Made by a program: the position numbers and the translations under genes. 64,000 bases of DNA from DATFDN01 sp963756495. GTDB lineage: Bacteria; Pseudomonadota; Alphaproteobacteria; Acetobacterales; Acetobacteraceae. The stretch is from the NCBI GenBank assembly GCA_963756495.1, contig CAVWNS010000002.1:310001-374000 (forward strand). Reading direction: 5' to 3'. This document shows, piece by piece, positions 10,587 through 18,306 of this stretch (position 1 is its first letter; every line of letters begins with the position of its first letter). The notes under the pieces are model-generated. The model saw nothing but the letters and a program-made list of their open reading frames with translations, made no database searches and was not told the DNA's origin.

Positions 10587-11274
10587 GGGCGTCTCCGCCG
10601 CCTATCGAGGCCTGCGCGCGCTGCAAGGCGTCTCGATCGAGGTCGGGCGCGGCGAGATCGTCGCCGTGGTCGGCGCCAACGGCGCGGGCAAGAGCACGCT
10701 GCTCAAGGCCATCGCCGGCCAGGTGGCGACGGAGGGGCTCATCGAGTTCGACGGCGCCTCCATCCGCCGCCTGCCGGCGCACCGCATCGCCCGCCTCGGC
10801 ATCGGGCTGGTGCCGGAAGGCCGCCGGCTGTTCCCCCGGCTCAGCGTGGAGGACAATCTGCGCCTCGGCGCCTACGCCCGCCGCGGCGAGCCCGACCGCT
10901 TCGCGCCGCTCGAGCTCGTGTTCTCGCTGTTCCCCCGCCTGAAGGAGCGCCTGGCGCAGCGCGCCGAGACGCTGTCGGGCGGCGAGCAGCAGATGCTCGC
11001 GATCGGGCGCGCGCTGATGGCCCGGCCGCGCCTGCTGATGCTGGACGAGCCGAGCCAGGGCATCATGCCGCGTCTGGTGGACGACATCCTGGCGGCGGTG
11101 CAGCGCATCCGCGCGCTGGGGGTGACGGTGCTGCTGGTCGAGCAGCGCCTGGCCGAGGCGCTGGCCATCGCCGAGCGCGCCTACGTGCTACAGACCGGAC
11201 GCATCGTGATGAGCGGCAAGGCGTCCGAGATCGCCGCCGACGACGGCGTGCGCAAGGCCTATCTGGGGATGTGA
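10573..11274 (+). CDS. livF: branched-chain-type ABC transporter ATPase, LivF
   Basis: A 233-residue ATPase with Walker A 'GANGAGKSTLLKAIAG', the LivF landmark 'GIGLVPEGRRLFPRLSVEDNLRLGAY', a canonical signature 'LSGGEQQMLAIGRAL', Walker B 'LLMLDEPSQGIMP' and H-loop 'VEQRLAEAL'. It completes the five-gene Liv-type system. It ends 18 bases before the family-3 binding protein gene, so the second, unrelated transporter may be read from the same message. Confidence 0.9.
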
Positions 11275-11292
11275 CGGGAAAGGAAGCCGGGC

Positions 11293-12135
11293 ATGAACGA
11301 CAAGCTGGGACGCCGCGCCCTCGCCGCAGGGGCGGCGCTGCTGCCGGCGGCGATGATCGGCAGCGCGCACGCGCAGACGGCGGGCGAGACCACGCTGGAT
11401 CGCATCCGCCGCACCAAGACCTTGCGCATCGCCGCCCTGCCGGGCGAGCTGCCCTATTTCCAAAAGGACCTCGTCAGCGGCGGGTGGGGGGGTGCCGCGA
11501 TCGAGATGGCCAACAGCATCGCCACCCTGCTCGGCGCCAAGCTCGCCTACGTGGAGGCGACATACGGCACCTCGGTGCTCGACCTGCAAAGCGACAAGGT
11601 GGACCTCGCCTTCGCACTGAACCCGACGCCGGAACGCGCGCTCGCCGTGCGCTTCGCCCATCCGATGCTGATCCATCCGTTCGGCTGCCTGGCGCGGGCG
11701 GGGCTGGAGCCCAAGACCTGGGCCGACATCGACAAGCCCGACATCCGCATCGCCTTCGACATCGGCTCGCTGCACGAGACGGTGGCCAAGCGGTTCGCGC
11801 CCAAGGCCCAGCATATCGGCTTCCCCAACCGCGACCAGGCCATCCTGGCGCTGCAATCGGGGCGCGCCGATGTGGACATCCTGGCCGCCCTGCTCGGGCT
11901 GTCGGCGACGGCGAAGAACCCGGCGCTCGGGCACTGGTACCTGCTGGGACAGCCCACCGTCGCCCTGCCCAGCTCGCTCGCCGTGCAGTACGAGCCCGAC
12001 ACGCGCTTCGTGGACGTGCTGAACGCCTGGCTCGACTATAACCGCGGCATCGGCCAGTTGCGCGAGTGGCTCATCGCCGGCCTGGAGCTGGAAGGCGTCA
12101 AGCGCGAGCAGATCCCGCCGGAGCTGACGTTCTGA
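11293..12135 (+). CDS. family 3 extracellular solute-binding protein (polar amino acid type)
   Basis: A 280-residue type II periplasmic binding protein. The N-terminus 'MNDKLGRRALAAGAALLPAA' followed by MIGSAHA is a signal peptide with a Tat-like 'GRRAL' start. The mature part opens 'TLDRIRRTKTLRIAALPGELPY', typical of family 3 (HisJ/GlnH). 'ATYGTSVLDLQSDKVDLAFALNPTPERA' is the family motif between lobes. A permease follows after 22 bases, but no cognate ATPase gene is present nearby. The ligand is likely an amino acid or amino-acid derivative. Confidence 0.85.
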   Translation: MNDKLGRRALAAGAALLPAAMIGSAHAQTAGETTLDRIRRTKTLRIAALPGELPYFQKDLVSGGWGGAAIEMANSIATLLGAKLAYVEATYGTSVLDLQSDKVDLAFALNPTPERALAVRFAHPMLIHPFGCLARAGLEPKTWADIDKPDIRIAFDIGSLHETVAKRFAPKAQHIGFPNRDQAILALQSGRADVDILAALLGLSATAKNPALGHWYLLGQPTVALPSSLAVQYEPDTRFVDVLNAWLDYNRGIGQLREWLIAGLELEGVKREQIPPELTF

Positions 12136-12157
12136 CGCGCGCGGCGCGGGCGCGCTG

Positions 12158-12823
12158 ATGCACTACACCTGGGATTTCGGCTCGCTGGTCCAGTACCGGC
12201 CGCTGCTCTGGCGGGGCACCCTGGTCACGCTCGCCTTCACCGCGGCCACCATCTTCTGCGGGCTGATCCTGGGACTGCTGATCGGGCTCGGGCGGCTGTC
12301 GCGCTCGGCGCTGGTGAACGCGCCGCTGATCGGGCTGATCGAGGTGTTCCGCTGCACGCCGCTGCTGGTGCAGATCGTCTGGTTCTACTACGCGCTGCCG
12401 GTGCTGCTGCACGTGCAGATCCCCGCGCTCGCCGCCGCCGGCGCGACGCTCTCGCTCTATACCGGCGTGTTCTACGCCGAGATATTCCGCGCCGGCATCG
12501 TCTCCATCGAGCCCGGTCAATGGGACGCGGCCCGCGCGCTGGGCCTGTCGCGCTGGCGGATGATGCGCCTGGTGATCCTGCCGCAGGCGATGCGGCGGAT
12601 GGTGCCGCCCTTCGTCAGCCAGTCGATCACCCAACTCAAGAACACCTCCCTGGTCTCGACCATCGCCGTCCCCGACCTGCTCTATCAGGGCACCATCATC
12701 ACCGAGACCACGTATCGCCCGCTGGAGGTGTACACGGTCGTCGCGCTGATCTACTTCGCGCTGCTGTTCCCCAGCACCATGCTCGCGCAGTGGTACGAGC
12801 GCCGGCTCACCGCGCGGCGATAG
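12158..12823 (+). CDS. amino acid ABC transporter permease, HisM/GlnP type
   Basis: A 221-residue inner-membrane permease of the polar amino acid uptake family. 'WRGTLVTLAFTAATIFCGLILG' is the first conserved helix and 'EVFRCTPLLVQIVWFYYALPVLL' the second. The EAA coupling loop reads 'EPGQWDAARALGLSRWRMMRLVILPQAMRR', with the invariant EAA-G core. The complex needs an ATPase of the HisP type; none lies in this window, and an IS element begins 69 bases downstream, where such a gene would normally be. Confidence 0.9.
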   Translation: MHYTWDFGSLVQYRPLLWRGTLVTLAFTAATIFCGLILGLLIGLGRLSRSALVNAPLIGLIEVFRCTPLLVQIVWFYYALPVLLHVQIPALAAAGATLSLYTGVFYAEIFRAGIVSIEPGQWDAARALGLSRWRMMRLVILPQAMRRMVPPFVSQSITQLKNTSLVSTIAVPDLLYQGTIITETTYRPLEVYTVVALIYFALLFPSTMLAQWYERRLTARR

Positions 12824-12891
12824 CCATGCCTATCGCAAACGGACTCGTAAAAGAAATGTGATTTCAGGGGCACTCATTACCGCTCGTGTTA

Positions 12892-13820
12892 GAGTTCATC
12901 CACGATCATATCGTGATCTGACAGAGCTTTCGGACCATCAGCCTGACTGATGCCCAGCGTAGGAATGCGAGCGCGTTCTGGTTCAGGCGCTCCCAGTCCC
13001 TGGCCAGCCTACGGCATCGGTTCAGCCAGGCGATGGTGCGCTCGACGATCCAGCGCTTGGGCAGGACGACGAACTTGCCGGCATCGGATCGCTTGACGAT
13101 CTCGACGTTGACCGTGCGGCAGACCCGGCGCAACCCGAGCTGGAACCTCGGCCCTTGGTAGCCATTGTCGGCGTAGAGCTTCAGCAGGAACGGAAACAGC
13201 CCGAACATCGTCGCCATCAGCACCACGCCGCCATCGCGGTCCTGGATATCGGCGGCATGCACCACGGCAAGCATCAGCAGGCCCTGCGTGTCGACCAGGA
13301 CATGGCGCTTCTTGCCCTTGATTTGCTTGCCCGCGTCAAAGCCGTGCCGGTCCGAAAGCCCCCTTTTTCCGCGCTCTTGACGCTCTGGCTGTCGATGATC
13401 GCAGCCGTCGGACTGGCCTCGCGTCCCGCCTTGTCCCGGCATTGGACGTAGAGCGCATGGTGCAGCCGGTCGAGCGTGCGATCGTGCTGCCAGCGCAGGA
13501 AATAGCTGTTCACCGTGCTGCGCGGCGGCAGGTCGGTCGGCAGCGCCGCCCACTGGCAGCCGGTGCCGAGAATGTACATGATTCCGTTGACGATCTCGCG
13601 CACATCGACCGTGCGCTTGTTACCGCCACGCTTGGCCGGCGGAATCAGCGGGGCCACCAGCGCCCATTCCGCGTCCGTCAGATCGCTCGGATAGCGCAGC
13701 TTGCTTCGGTCATAGCGTCCGCGATTCTCTGTCGTCCACATCCCACGCTCCTGCGAATCGGGGCCGCAGCCATGGAATCACAAGCGATTCAGCAGACTCA
13801 AGATGTTCGTGGATGGACAC
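12892..13820. mobile_element. IS5-family insertion sequence, IS1031/IS427-like
   Basis: A 929-bp element with terminal inverted repeats: left GAGTTCATCCACGATCAT at 12892 and, reading inward from the right end, GTGTCCATCCACGAACAT (15 of 18 identical). It is flanked by a 3-bp direct repeat TTA at 12889-12891 and 13821-13823, matching the TNA target known for the IS1031/IS427 group of the IS5 family. Length also fits that group. It separates an amino-acid ABC permease gene from a trehalase gene and its right end lies 33 bases before the trehalase start. Confidence 0.9.
12906..13741 (-). CDS. IS5-family transposase, two frames joined by a -1 shift
   Basis: The first frame (13741 downward) starts MWTTENRGRYDRSKLRYPSD and carries the DDE first aspartate region 'AAIIDSQSVKSAEKGG'. 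The second frame supplies 'FDAGKQIKGKKRHVLVDTQG', 'LKLYADNGYQGP' (second Asp) and 'RWIVERTIAWLNRCRRLARDWE' (Glu), ending at 12906. The switch falls near 13370 at an A5G5 run (GGAAAAAGGGGGC) and needs a -1 step, as expected for programmed frameshifting in IS427-like elements. Both halves together make about 275 residues, a full-length transposase. The DDE triad looks complete, so the element may be active. Confidence 0.8.
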
Positions 13821-13853
13821 TTAGGAACGATGGAAGAGGGGTGGGAGCGGTTC

Positions 13854-15507
13854 ATGATGCATGTCTGGCTGGGTCGGACGCTGGCGGCGTTCGGAGTATG
13901 GGCCGTGCTCGGGGCGGGGGCGCGGGCTCAGAGCGTCGGCCCCGACTATCCGGTGCCGCCGTCGATCGAGTATGGCCACCTCTATCGAGACGTCGAGCTG
14001 TCGTCGATCTTCCCGGACAGCAAGACATTTCCCGACCTGATCCCCGTCGCGTCGCCCGCCGAGATCCTTCAGGCCTACGAAGCCGCCAAGGAGGCACCCG
14101 GCTTCGACCTCGCAAGTTTCGTCAGCCAGACTTTCTCCGGGCCGGTTCCTCCCGGCCCGACCGTCAATCCGGCCGAAAGCGGGGAGCATCTGCTCGACTA
14201 CGTCGCGAGCCTTTGGCCGGTGCTACAGCAGTCGACGATGTCGGTTCCGCCCTATTCGACCCTGCTGCCGCTGCCTTATCCCTATGTCGTGCCTGGCGGG
14301 CGCTTCCGCGAAATCTACTATTGGGACAGCTACTTCACCATGCTCGGGCTGGAACAGGGCGGCCAGCACGCGCTGGCGGTCGACATGCTCAAGGACTTCG
14401 CCTTCGAGATCGATCACTACGACCACATACCGAACGGCAATCGCAGCTACTATCTCAGCCGTTCGCAGCCGCCGTTCTTCGCGCTGATGGTCGGGCTGAT
14501 CGCCGAGCACGAGGGCGTGCGCACCTACATCAACTATCTGCCGGAACTGCAAGCCGAGTACCGACTACTGGATGCAGGGCGAAAGCGAGGCGCAGCCCGG
14601 CCACGCGGTGCGCAACGTGGTGCGGCTGCTCGACGGGTCGGTGCTGAACCGCTATTGGGACGAGCGCGCGGCGCCGCGCGATGAATCCTACGCCGAGGAT
14701 GTGCAGACCGCGTCGCAGTCGGATCGCCCGCCTGGCGAGGTCTGGCGCAACCTGCGGGCGGCGGCCGAATCGGGCTGGGATTTCAGCTCCCGCTGGCTCG
14801 GCGACGGCAAGACCCTGGCCAGCATCCAGACGCTCGCCCTGCTGCCGCCCGACCTGAACAGCCTGCTGGTGCGGCTCGAGCAGACGCTTGCCGCGGCCTA
14901 CCTGCTGAGCGGCGACACCGAGCACGCGGCGGCTTACGCGAAACGGGCGGCGGATCGGATCGAGGCCATCAGGCGGGTGATGTGGGATGCCGAGGACGGC
15001 GTGTTCACCGACTATCTTTGGCGGCAGGGCAAGACCACGCGCGTCGTGACGGCGGCGACGCTGTATCCGCTCTTCCTCAATGTCGCCTCGGCCGATCAGG
15101 CGAAGGCGGTGGCGGGCACGGCGGAGAACCAGCTCCTGGAGCCCGGCGGCCTGGCCACGACGCTCGTGAACAGCGGCCAGCAATGGGACGCGCCGAACGG
15201 CTGGGCGCCCTTGCAGTGGATCGCGGTGGTGGGCTTGCGCAATTACGGCTTCGATGATGACGCCGAGGAGATCGCGACTCGTTGGGTGGCGAAGTCCATC
15301 GCCGGATACCAGCAAGAGGCCAAGCTCGTCGAGAAATACGACGTGATGACCACCGGCGGCGACGAGGGTGGCGGCGGCGAGTACGCGACACAGATCGGCT
15401 TCGGCTGGACCAACGGCGTGCTGCTGGCGCTCGGTTCGCTCTATCCGGCGCTGCAGGCGGCGGCGGAGGCGGCAACGCCGGACCCACAAATGGCGCTGGC
15501 GCAGTAA
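13854..15507 (+). pseudogene. treA: periplasmic trehalase (GH37), one frameshift
   Basis: About 550 residues in two frames. An N-terminal signal peptide MMHVWLGRTLAAFGVWAVLG precedes cleavage near GARA-Q. Trehalase signature 1 is 'PGGRFREIYYWDSYF' and signature 2 is 'QWDAPNGWAPLQW'. 'ARLNRYWD'-type motif ('GSVLNRYWDERAAPRDESYAED') and the C-terminal 'GGDEGGGGEYATQIGFGWTNG' are also canonical. The frame breaks at 14562; removing one C gives 'AEYDYWMQGE', as in known TreA. It would hydrolyse trehalose to glucose in the periplasm. The upstream IS5 copy begins to occupy its promoter region. Starts at 13830 or 13854 are possible; 13854 gives the better signal peptide. Confidence 0.85.
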
Positions 15508-15540
15508 CGCTGGTTCACGGCTGTCCTCAGGGGTCTATCT

Positions 15541-15869
15541 CAGTGTCTGTCCGAGAACTTATAACAACCGCCCTAATCTCTCACCTGTTCTCGTCATTCC
15601 CGCGAAAGCGGGAACCCAGGGGGGACCGAACGGAATTCGGTGCGCGCGAGCCTGGGTGCCCGCCTTCGCGGGCATGATGGCATGGGTGAGGACAAAGGGC
15701 GGTTGGTATTACTTCGCCAGGACCGCATGTTGTAGGGCAACGCAGATCGGACAGATTGTCGGAAGGCGAGCGTAACCGGTAGCCAGAGCGACCGGTTCAG
15801 TTTTTTAAGGCGGTCGCCCCTGCGCCACAACCTGTTCTGGCGGCGCGGAAAGTTCCTGGACAGACACTC
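15541..15869. mobile_element. small non-coding element with 20-bp inverted ends
   Basis: The left end CAGTGTCTGTCCGAGAACTT (15541-15560) is matched by the right end at 15850-15869, whose reverse complement is GAGTGTCTGTCCAGGAACTT (17 of 20 identical). The 329 bp between have no transposase frame. This is the structure of a MITE or an internally deleted insertion sequence. A separate palindromic repeat begins exactly at the inner edge of the left end, so one element seems to be nested in another. No clear target duplication was seen. The rest of the 15508-16017 gap holds no gene. Confidence 0.55.
15561..15711. repeat. palindromic REP-doublet/MITE-like repeat
   Basis: Two 29-bp arms, 15592-15620 and 15651-15679, are inverted copies (CGTCATTCCCGCGAAAGCGG... 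against CATCATGCCCGCGAAGGCGG... when the right one is reverse complemented). Each arm contains its own hairpin (CCCGCG-AAAG-CGGG type). Weaker symmetry extends outward to CAACCGCCCT on both sides, giving about 150 bp in all. The left 64 bp (15563-15626) recur at 39460-39523 with 61 of 64 identities, so this is a dispersed family. Confidence 0.7.
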
Positions 15870-16017
15870 AGAATGCGACCGAAATAGCCGCCCTCCCGAG
15901 CCGTGCCAGGTTGCCGAAGGGTGTGGCTCCGGGAGGAATGTCACGGGGCGGGCGGCCCACGCGCCAGTTCATCCCAGTGTTACCGCCACGATCAGCTCGG
16001 ATCGCGGCCGCTTGCAG

Positions 16018-17253
16018 CTACGCGTCCGGCGCCAGGAGGACCGCGATCGTTTCAGGCGCAAATGCCTCTGGAGGCAGCGTCTCAGGCCCGGCAAAGATCG
16101 CCGGGATGGGAGAGAGTTGTCCTTCCACGAAAGCGCGCCTGAGCGCACGCGACCGGCGCGCGGCGGCCTCCGGTCCGAACTCGGTATGCAACGCTGCCCA
16201 GAATTGTGCCGTTACACGAAGCCGGCGCATGCGCTCGCGCCGATCCTCGACGTAGGGGCGAAAACTGTCCGGTTCCCGGACGCCCTCAAGGATCAGGTCT
16301 CGCAAGATACGCACGTCGCGCAGGGCGATCGACAAGCCCTGGCCGGTTATCGGATCGTTGTAGCCGGCGGCATCCCCAAGCAGCACCACACCCGGCGTAA
16401 CGGGATCATCAACCCAATGGTCCTCATTGGAGACAGAGTGAAATGGCCCGATCGGAGTTCCCTGGCTAATAGCATCTCCCAACGGGAGGCATCTCAGGTG
16501 GAATGCCGCCAGCAAATTCTGCTCCCGTCCCGGCCCGGTAAAGCGCTGATGCCCATCCAAACCGTAGCAGGCGTATAGGCGGACGCGGGATCCTGTCTGC
16601 GGGAAGACCAGATAATGCAGATGCTCTTCCGTCCCAAGCGACTGCTGATCGCGAGGCCAGTCTGGCACGCCATCCACGAGCATGCCGCCGACCAGATGAT
16701 GCGGCGCGTCGTGCAGCATCCTCATGCCGAGCTGGCGCCGGACCGTCGAGGTCCGCCCATCCGCGCCAATGATCAGGCTGGGCCGCCAGTGGTGTCGAAC
16801 TCCCTCATGCTCGAATGCAATCTCCGGTCGGGCGCCGGCACGCACCTCGACATCCTGAACACCACGTATCAGGACCGCGCCCGCTCCAACGGCGGCCTCA
16901 TCGAACGCATCGCAGATGGCGGGGTGTCCAATCGACATCGGCCCGGTCCCAATCGGATGCAATTGCCGGAGGTCAAGCGCGTTCGCCTCGGCGGCGTCAG
17001 GGTCCACCGTCTCATCATAACCAACGTTGCGGACGAGATGCCGGCCGCCGGCGGCCTGAAGCCTATCGATCAGCCCGAGCGTTGCGGCTTCGGCCACTCC
17101 CCAAGGAGCCAGCCACTCGCCACGGACGTGATCGATATGGCGTTCGCTCCGCTCGAGTATGGTGACGCTCAGGCCGCCCTGCGCCAGAGCGAACGCGATC
17201 GCAGCTCCTCCGACGCCCCCGCCCACGACAACGATTTTAGGCGACTGGCTCAT
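16018..17253 (-). CDS. FAD-dependent monooxygenase (PHBH/UbiH family)
   Basis: A 411-residue class A flavoprotein monooxygenase. The FAD Rossmann motif is 'IVVVGGGVGGAAIAFALAQGG' at residues 7-27. The 'DG' motif is 'LIIGADGRTSTVRRQLG', and the second FAD motif is 'GVVLLGDAAGYNDPITGQGLSIALRD' with the GD pair. These bind FAD and NAD(P)H for hydroxylation of an aromatic or polyketide-like substrate, or epoxidation. An AGGGGGG site precedes the ATG. Neighbours are a GDSL fragment and an ArsR regulator on the same strand; regulation by the latter is possible but unproven. Confidence 0.85.
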   Translation of the reverse strand: MSQSPKIVVVGGGVGGAAIAFALAQGGLSVTILERSERHIDHVRGEWLAPWGVAEAATLGLIDRLQAAGGRHLVRNVGYDETVDPDAAEANALDLRQLHPIGTGPMSIGHPAICDAFDEAAVGAGAVLIRGVQDVEVRAGARPEIAFEHEGVRHHWRPSLIIGADGRTSTVRRQLGMRMLHDAPHHLVGGMLVDGVPDWPRDQQSLGTEEHLHYLVFPQTGSRVRLYACYGLDGHQRFTGPGREQNLLAAFHLRCLPLGDAISQGTPIGPFHSVSNEDHWVDDPVTPGVVLLGDAAGYNDPITGQGLSIALRDVRILRDLILEGVREPDSFRPYVEDRRERMRRLRVTAQFWAALHTEFGPEAAARRSRALRRAFVEGQLSPIPAIFAGPETLPPEAFAPETIAVLLAPDA

Positions 17254-17355
17254 CGAACCCCCCTTGATTTGATTTTTGCAGGGCAGACGCTATCGCAATG
17301 AAATCCACATTCCAAGGAAAAGCACTTCCTGTCGTGCGGCGGGCGTCCTTTGTCT

Positions 17356-17590
17356 TCAGAAGCAGGCGCTAACGGCGAGGCTGGCCTGCGCGGCGGACGC
17401 CAAGACGACGTCCCCTGTGCCGTTGGGTGCAGGCTGTCGAAGAACAGGTAGCCCTCGGTGGCTGCTCCGGTCGCGCGCAGCGTTTCGCTCGACGGATCGG
17501 TATAGTTGCCGGTCCAGAGCGGGTCGGTCACGTTGGTCAGCTGATACGAAGCCGGGTTGGCGATCGCGGCGTCAAGCGGTAGCACCATGT
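17356..17590 (-). pseudogene. truncated GDSL/SGNH esterase copy
   Basis: This encodes only the C-terminal ~75 residues of a protein closely similar to the intact GDSL esterase at 19881-20864: 'PLDAAIANPASYQLTNVTDPLW', 'TGNYTDPSSETLRATGAATEGYLFFDSLHPTAQG' against the same region there. The Asp-His of the catalytic site ('DSLHP') is present but the Ser and Gly/Asn blocks are missing. After 'TAQG' the frame breaks; adding one base gives 'GHVVLASAAQASLAVSACF' and a stop at 17356. It is a decayed duplicate on the same strand as the intact gene. Confidence 0.8.
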
Positions 17591-17601
17591 TGGCGAATGG
17601 G

Positions 17602-17627
17602 ACGGGCGCCGGCTGGCCGGCGCCCGT
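17602..17627. terminator. strong GC hairpin downstream of arsR
   Basis: ACGGGCGCCGGC-TG-GCCGGCGCCCGT is a perfect 12-bp inverted repeat 22 bases past the arsR stop codon. There is no U-run, so Rho-independent termination is uncertain, but the position between arsR and the GDSL fragment suits an end-of-transcript structure. Confidence 0.5.
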
Positions 17628-17648
17628 TAGAGCGCGATTGCGGCGCGG

Positions 17649-18077
17649 TCAGTTGTCCCTCTCCTCCCGAAGTTCGGTCGCGTCACCGCCGCGAGGCAAG
17701 CACCTTTCGTTCGAATAGGTGCTTAGAAATGATAGGATGTGGTGGACCATCGGGGTATTGATCGCATAGATCAACTGCCGGCGATAGCGGCGCTGCGTGA
17801 CCAACCCAGCTTGACGCATGTCCCGTAGGTGGAAAGCAAGCGAGGAAGCCGGGACGCCCAACTGCTCGGCGATCACTCCCGCAGGCAACCCACTGGAGTC
17901 GCGCTTGGCCAGAAGCCGGAATACCTCCAGCCGCGTTTTCTGAGCCAAGGCGTTGAGTGCGGCAATGATCCTCTCGGCGTCGGCCGAGTCTTTGCTTTCG
18001 TGGCAGGCAGAGGTACCTTCCGGTGCTGGTGCATATTTAAGATATAGACGACATACTACAGCTCTTCCTCCAGTCAC
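17649..18077 (-). CDS. ArsR family winged-helix regulator
   Basis: A 142-residue frame (GTG at 18077) whose residues ~35-110 form an ArsR/SmtB winged helix: 'ALAQKTRLEVFRLLAKRDSSGLPAGVIAEQLGVPASSLAFHLRDMRQAGLVTQRRYRRQLIYAIN'. The recognition helix is 'PASSLAFHLRDMRQAG'. No ELCVCDL metal motif is visible, so a metal-sensing role is not supported. The start is doubtful: a GGAGGA site at 18066-18071 points to an ATG at 18052-18054 that is in another frame, so either a GTG start or a one-base error lies here. The C-terminus ends 'CLPRGGDATELREERDN'. It probably represses itself and perhaps the monooxygenase. Confidence 0.75.
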   Translation of the reverse strand: MTGGRAVVCRLYLKYAPAPEGTSACHESKDSADAERIIAALNALAQKTRLEVFRLLAKRDSSGLPAGVIAEQLGVPASSLAFHLRDMRQAGLVTQRRYRRQLIYAINTPMVHHILSFLSTYSNERCLPRGGDATELREERDN

Positions 18078-18302
18078 TAGAGAGAAATTTCGTATTAGCG
18101 TAATCTATTCTGTGTGTGAGGTTGGCCGCTCATTTTATCATCGCCGAGTGACTAGCTTCAAAGTCAATTTCATATATTACAAACTATATGTTAAGTCGCT
18201 ATCACAGGCCTTCCCGCCCCGACAGCTCCGATTCAGACAAAACTTATGAAGGAGTCCAGTCAATTCCAGGGCCCGTGAGCCCCCTGGTAAAAAACTGTTG
18301 TC
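18078..18302. other. AT-rich gene-free patch upstream of arsR
   Basis: This 225-bp stretch is far richer in A and T than anything around it (for example TTTCATATATTACAAACTAT near 18168-18187). It holds no gene. On the minus strand TTGACT followed downstream by TAAAAT-like sequence could be promoter parts but the spacing (about 24 bases) is poor. It probably contains the arsR promoter and operator and may mark imported DNA. Confidence 0.5.
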
Positions 18303-18306
18303 CTAT

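Noticed and set aside
12906..13741. Two separate transposase genes
   Set aside because: The two frames make one complete DDE transposase within a single IS with intact ends and target duplication.
15592..15679. Rho-independent terminator or small RNA gene
   Set aside because: The paired arms recur elsewhere as a dispersed repeat and no promoter or U-tract is seen, so a mobile repeat explains it better.
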